Source of the DNA: Chamaesiphon sp041738715
GTDB lineage: Bacteria; Cyanobacteriota; Cyanobacteriia; Cyanobacteriales; Chamaesiphonaceae
Assembly: GCA_041738715.1 (NCBI GenBank)
Contig: JBGSPI010000032.1
Location: forward strand, 1 to 32,566
Direction of reading: 5' to 3'
Length of the DNA stretch: 32,566 bases
The notes beneath the pieces are model-generated. The model had not been told where the DNA came from. It saw only the letters and a program-made list of their open reading frames with translations, and searched no databases. A program made the position numbers and the translations under genes. Positions 29,385-32,566 of this stretch are shown here, one piece after another; position 1 is the stretch's first letter; each line of letters opens with the position of its first letter.

Positions 29385-32354
29385 ATGCCACGTCGTTCAA
29401 TCCTTTCTACTACCGAACAAATGAGTTTGCTGGCGTTACCTGAAAGCCAAAATGACCTGATTCGATACTACACATTCACTGAGACAGACCTTGCACTGAT
29501 TCGGCAACGCCGTGGTGATGCCAATCGACTGGGCTTCGCAATACAGCTTTGTCTGCTCCGCTACCCAGGCTCAATGCTCGGAACTGACTTGGTAGTCGCT
29601 GAGTCGTTAATTCAGTGGGTTGCCAGTCAAATTCAGGTGGATGCAACTAATTGGGTTAAATATGCCGAGCGAGATCAGACTAGGCGCGAACACTTCCAAG
29701 AATTACGTTCTTATCTGGGGCTGTCACAATTTGGTCTGGCTGATTTCCGGCTGTTGATCAAGGGTTTGACCGATCTGGCAATGCAAACTGACAAAGGCTT
29801 GGTAATTGCAGTACAAGCGACAGAATTGTTGAGACAACGACAGGTAATTTTACCTGCATTAAACGTTATCGACAGAGCCTGTGCCGAAGCGATTACCATT
29901 GCTACCCGCCGCATTTACAAAACGCTAATCGAGCCGTTGACATCAGAACACAAGCAGCGTTTAGACGATCTGCTCAAGGTTAAACCTGAAAGCGGGATTA
30001 CTTGGCTGGTGTGGTTGCGGCAGTCGCCAGTGAAACCAAATTCTAGACACATGCTAGAGCAGATCGATCGCCTGAAAACATTCCAGAAATTAGCTTTACC
30101 AGCAGGAATCGGTCGGGATATTCACCAGAATCGGCTCTTAAAAATGGCGCGAGAAGGGGGACGGATGACTCCACAAGACTTAGCTAAGTTCGAGACTAAG
30201 CGGCGTTATGCAACCTTGGTCGCACTGGCTTTAGAGGGCACGGCTACGGTCACAGATCAACTCATCGATCTGCACGACCGAATTTTGGTCAAAATGTTTA
30301 GTACGGCTAAACACAAGCACCACCAGCAATTTCAGGACAAGGGTAAAGCAATCAATGACAAGGTGCGGCTCTATTCCAAAGTCGGTCATGCGTTATTGGA
30401 TGCCAAAGAGTCAGACAGCGATCCTTTTGAAGCAATTGAGAAGGTGATTTCTTGGGAAGATTTTATGCTGAGTATCACCGAAGCCGACCAGCTCAGTCAA
30501 CCAGAATCCTTCGACCACTTGCACTTGGTGACTGAGAGTTTTAATATGCTCCGACGCTACACGCCAGAGTTTCTAAATGTACTCAAACTCAACGCTGCTC
30601 CTGCCGCCCAGCGGGTATTAGATGCCATTACTGTACTCAGGGGGATGAATGCTCGTGGTTCTCGCAAGATGCCAGCAAATGCGCCAACTACCTTTGTTAA
30701 ACCGCGCTGGAAGCCGCTGGTAATCGTTAATGGGAATATCGACCCCCGTTTTTATGAAATTTGTGCGCTCTCAGAGTTGAAAAACTCACTACGGTCGGGG
30801 GATATCTGGGTGACTGGTTCTCGCCAGTTCCGTAACTTCGATGAATATCTATTACCAAGCGAAAAGTTCGCGCAGATCGTAGAGTCAAATGAATTACCGA
30901 TTGCAGTTACTCCCAACTGCGAGGAATACCTGAGTAAACGATTACATCAACTCGAACAACAACTGGCGACAGTCAGTGAGTTGGCACTTGCCAACGAGTT
31001 ACCAAATGCCATCATTACTGACACTGGCTTAAAGATTACACAGTTGGAGACAGTCGTACCGGATGGGGCGCAACGGCTCATCGACCAAACCTCTGCACTA
31101 CTACCACGCATCAAAATCACTGAGTTGTTGATGGAGGTTGATGATTGGACGGGGTTTACTCGTCATTTTGTCCATCTCAAGGATGGAAACCCCGCACCAG
31201 ACAGAACTCTATTGCTATCAGCTATCCTCGCTGATGCTATCAATCTAGGATTGACTAAAATGGCTGAATCCAGTCCTGGTCTAACCTATGACAAGTTATC
31301 TTGGCTACAGGCTTGGCATATCCGCGATGAGACTTACTCGACTGCACTAGCCGATCTCGTGAATGCTCAGTTCCATCATAATTTTGCTAATAACTGGGGT
31401 GATGGCACGACTTCATCCTCTGATGGACAGCGGTTTCGAGCCAGTAGCAAAGCTCAGAGTACTGGCCACGTCAATCCCAAGTATGGTAGCGATCCAGGTC
31501 GAACGTTTTACACTCACATTTCCGACCAGTACGCACCATTTAGTACCAAGGTGGTCAATGTTGGTATTCGCGATTCGACTTATGTTCTGGATGGCTTGTT
31601 GTACCACGAATCAGATTTACGGATTGAGGAGCATTACACAGATACGGCAGGTTTCACAGACCATGTGTTTGCCCTGATGCACTTACTGGGCTTCCGCTTT
31701 GCACCACGTATCCGCGATTTGAAAGATACCAAATTGTTCGTTCCTAAGAACGAGCAAGACTACTCGGCTTTGCAAGCGATGAATGGTGGGACTCTCAATC
31801 TCAAGCAGATTCGCGACCATTGGGATGAGATTTTACGATTGGCTACATCGATTAAACAAGGTACTGTGACGGCTTCCCTGATGATGCGTAAGCTCGGTAG
31901 CTATCCTCGGCAGAATGGATTGTCGATTGCACTCAGGGAGCTGGGGCGGATTGAGCGGACATTGTTTATTCTGGACTGGTTGCAAAATGTCGAACTGCGC
32001 CGACGAGTCCATGCTGGTTTGAATAAGGGAGAGGCGCGAAATGCTTTAGCTCGTGCGGTCTTCTTCAACCGTCTGGGCGAGATTCGCGACCGTAGCTTCG
32101 ACCAACAAAGTTACCGAGCCAGTGGTCTGAATCTAGTCACAGCGGCGATTGTGTTATGGAATACGGTTTATATTGAGCGGGCAATTAAGGCGCAACGAGA
32201 GGCGGGGAAATCGATTGATGATGAGCTGTTGCAATATTTATCGCCGCTGGGTTGGGAGCATATTAATCTGACTGGTGATTATGTTTGGCGGCAAAATAAA
32301 GCGAATGATGCTGGACAGTTTCGATCGCTACGATTATCTAAGATGCTGAAATAA
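29385..32354 (+). CDS. tnpA: Tn3-family transposase
   Basis: A 989-residue protein, the normal full length for TnpA. The DDE triad is evident from the family pattern: Asp680 in TTSSSDGQRF, Asp753 in HYTDTAGFTD and Glu883 in NKGEARNALA. The N-terminal DUF4158-like half (LLALPESQNDLIRYYTFTET, then LIRQRRGDANRLGFAIQLC) recognises the ends. No frameshift or internal stop is seen, so the transposon looks competent. The TAA overlaps an ATG (TAATG) of a frame that continues out of the element. Confidence 0.96.
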   Translation: MPRRSILSTTEQMSLLALPESQNDLIRYYTFTETDLALIRQRRGDANRLGFAIQLCLLRYPGSMLGTDLVVAESLIQWVASQIQVDATNWVKYAERDQTRREHFQELRSYLGLSQFGLADFRLLIKGLTDLAMQTDKGLVIAVQATELLRQRQVILPALNVIDRACAEAITIATRRIYKTLIEPLTSEHKQRLDDLLKVKPESGITWLVWLRQSPVKPNSRHMLEQIDRLKTFQKLALPAGIGRDIHQNRLLKMAREGGRMTPQDLAKFETKRRYATLVALALEGTATVTDQLIDLHDRILVKMFSTAKHKHHQQFQDKGKAINDKVRLYSKVGHALLDAKESDSDPFEAIEKVISWEDFMLSITEADQLSQPESFDHLHLVTESFNMLRRYTPEFLNVLKLNAAPAAQRVLDAITVLRGMNARGSRKMPANAPTTFVKPRWKPLVIVNGNIDPRFYEICALSELKNSLRSGDIWVTGSRQFRNFDEYLLPSEKFAQIVESNELPIAVTPNCEEYLSKRLHQLEQQLATVSELALANELPNAIITDTGLKITQLETVVPDGAQRLIDQTSALLPRIKITELLMEVDDWTGFTRHFVHLKDGNPAPDRTLLLSAILADAINLGLTKMAESSPGLTYDKLSWLQAWHIRDETYSTALADLVNAQFHHNFANNWGDGTTSSSDGQRFRASSKAQSTGHVNPKYGSDPGRTFYTHISDQYAPFSTKVVNVGIRDSTYVLDGLLYHESDLRIEEHYTDTAGFTDHVFALMHLLGFRFAPRIRDLKDTKLFVPKNEQDYSALQAMNGGTLNLKQIRDHWDEILRLATSIKQGTVTASLMMRKLGSYPRQNGLSIALRELGRIERTLFILDWLQNVELRRRVHAGLNKGEARNALARAVFFNRLGEIRDRSFDQQSYRASGLNLVTAAIVLWNTVYIERAIKAQREAGKSIDDELLQYLSPLGWEHINLTGDYVWRQNKANDAGQFRSLRLSKMLK

Positions 32355-32566
32355 TGTTCTGTAAGTGTCTCAGGAAGAGGCTTTTAGCCTTAGCGTGCTA
32401 TTTTGTCCGAATTCTGCGTTTCCCCCATTTTAAAGAGTATGCCGTTTCACATCCTCAACTACTCCAGGTAGATAAGGTGTTGATGCAAGCCATTCAGGAA
32501 CCTGCTGGATTTGCTCATGTGCTAATTTATGGGCCGTCTGGTGTGGGTAAAACGACGATGATTCGT
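32354..32566 (+). CDS. TniB-like ATP-binding protein, 5' part, fused to transposon end
   Basis: From about 32429 the frame reads FKEYAVSHPQLLQVDKVLMQ, then AIQEPAGFAHVLIYGPSGVG and KTTMIR, where the window ends. GPSGVGKT is a Walker A P-loop and the preceding pattern fits TniB/TnsC-like AAA ATPases of Tn7/Tn5053-type transposons. The same frame is open upstream through the Tn3 right end to ATG 32354, overlapping the tnpA stop. This would give a hybrid N-terminus of about 25 residues encoded by transposon DNA. The native start was probably lost when the transposon arrived or the junction was rearranged, so the gene may be broken. Confidence 0.75.
   Translation, partial: MFCKCLRKRLLALACYFVRILRFPHFKEYAVSHPQLLQVDKVLMQAIQEPAGFAHVLIYGPSGVGKTTMIR
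32378..32426 (-). repeat. Tn3 right terminal inverted repeat
   Basis: A 49-bp right end, inverse of 28577-28625 with two mismatches. It lies inside the hybrid reading frame that joins the TniB-like ATPase. Confidence 0.93.

Larger units (their letters stand above)
28577..32426 (+). mobile_element. Tn3-family transposon, complete
   Basis: The element is bounded by 49-bp terminal inverted repeats (28577-28625 and 32378-32426; 47 of 49 match) starting GGGGGAAACGCAGAATTCGG. Inside are a res region, tnpR and tnpA, all plus strand, and no cargo. The 5 bp outside the ends differ (CTGCA left, ATTTT right), so the usual 5-bp target duplication is absent. This points to a later deletion or rearrangement at one end. 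The left flank 28433-28576 has no recognisable gene. Confidence 0.92.

Noticed and set aside
1..32566. CRISPR array, tRNA or rRNA genes
   Set aside because: No regularly spaced repeats, no tRNA-like cloverleaf and no rRNA sequence were noticed while reading both strands.

Overview
The window looks like part of a cyanobacterial mobilizable plasmid or plasmid-derived island. Signs of a cyanobacterium are the very frequent CGATCG and HIP1 (GCGATCGC) words, a CyRepA-type replication protein, and several families I know mainly from cyanobacterial plasmids (DUF5895, DUF6876). I cannot name the genus. No tRNA, rRNA or CRISPR array was seen.

Backbone (about 1-19.7 kb). Small genes of unknown role on the plus strand (1-2.4 kb) are followed by decayed remnants, including a frameshifted HigA-like antitoxin (3.2-3.7 kb). 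Next come a ParM-like actin ATPase and a small partner gene read leftwards (3.7-5.3 kb). An AT-rich intergenic stretch holds 10-bp repeats and an oriT-like hairpin cluster, then mobC and a relaxase (5.7-7.1 kb). The large CyRepA-type initiator (Zn ribbon, Toprim, helicase) is read leftwards (7.2-11.2 kb), and a fragment of a second copy lies at 12.3-12.5 kb.

The most unusual locus is at 13.2-17.5 kb. An 85-residue acidic protein is followed closely by a protein of about 1353 residues whose motifs, in order, match single-chain two-barrel RNA polymerases (YonO/QDE-1 type): two candidate barrel lysines, an R-S-P loop, the DFDGD metal-binding triad, then TGKVAN and AVDMAK. Directly downstream are parA and parB with three copies of one perfect palindrome, probable parS sites. 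The replicon therefore carries two segregation modules plus its own RNA polymerase-like enzyme.

Accessory region (19.7-28.4 kb). This holds an XRE/MmyB-like regulator with a DUF1772 gene, facing DUF2834 and DUF5367-like membrane proteins across a palindromic operator; a RelE/HigB-XRE toxin-antitoxin pair; two unknown genes near an attC-like inverted pair; a duplicated segment of about 200 bp; a pseudogene interrupted by a short repeat; a DUF6883-DUF4926 pair; DUF433 with a truncated DUF5615 toxin; and an ECF42-type sigma factor operon (sigma factor, DUF1579, YCII/DGPF) that contains a small MITE.

Right end (28.6-32.4 kb). A complete Tn3-family transposon (49-bp inverted repeats, res region, tnpR, tnpA) lacks a 5-bp target duplication. 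It abuts the 5' part of a TniB-like ATPase gene that runs out of the window.
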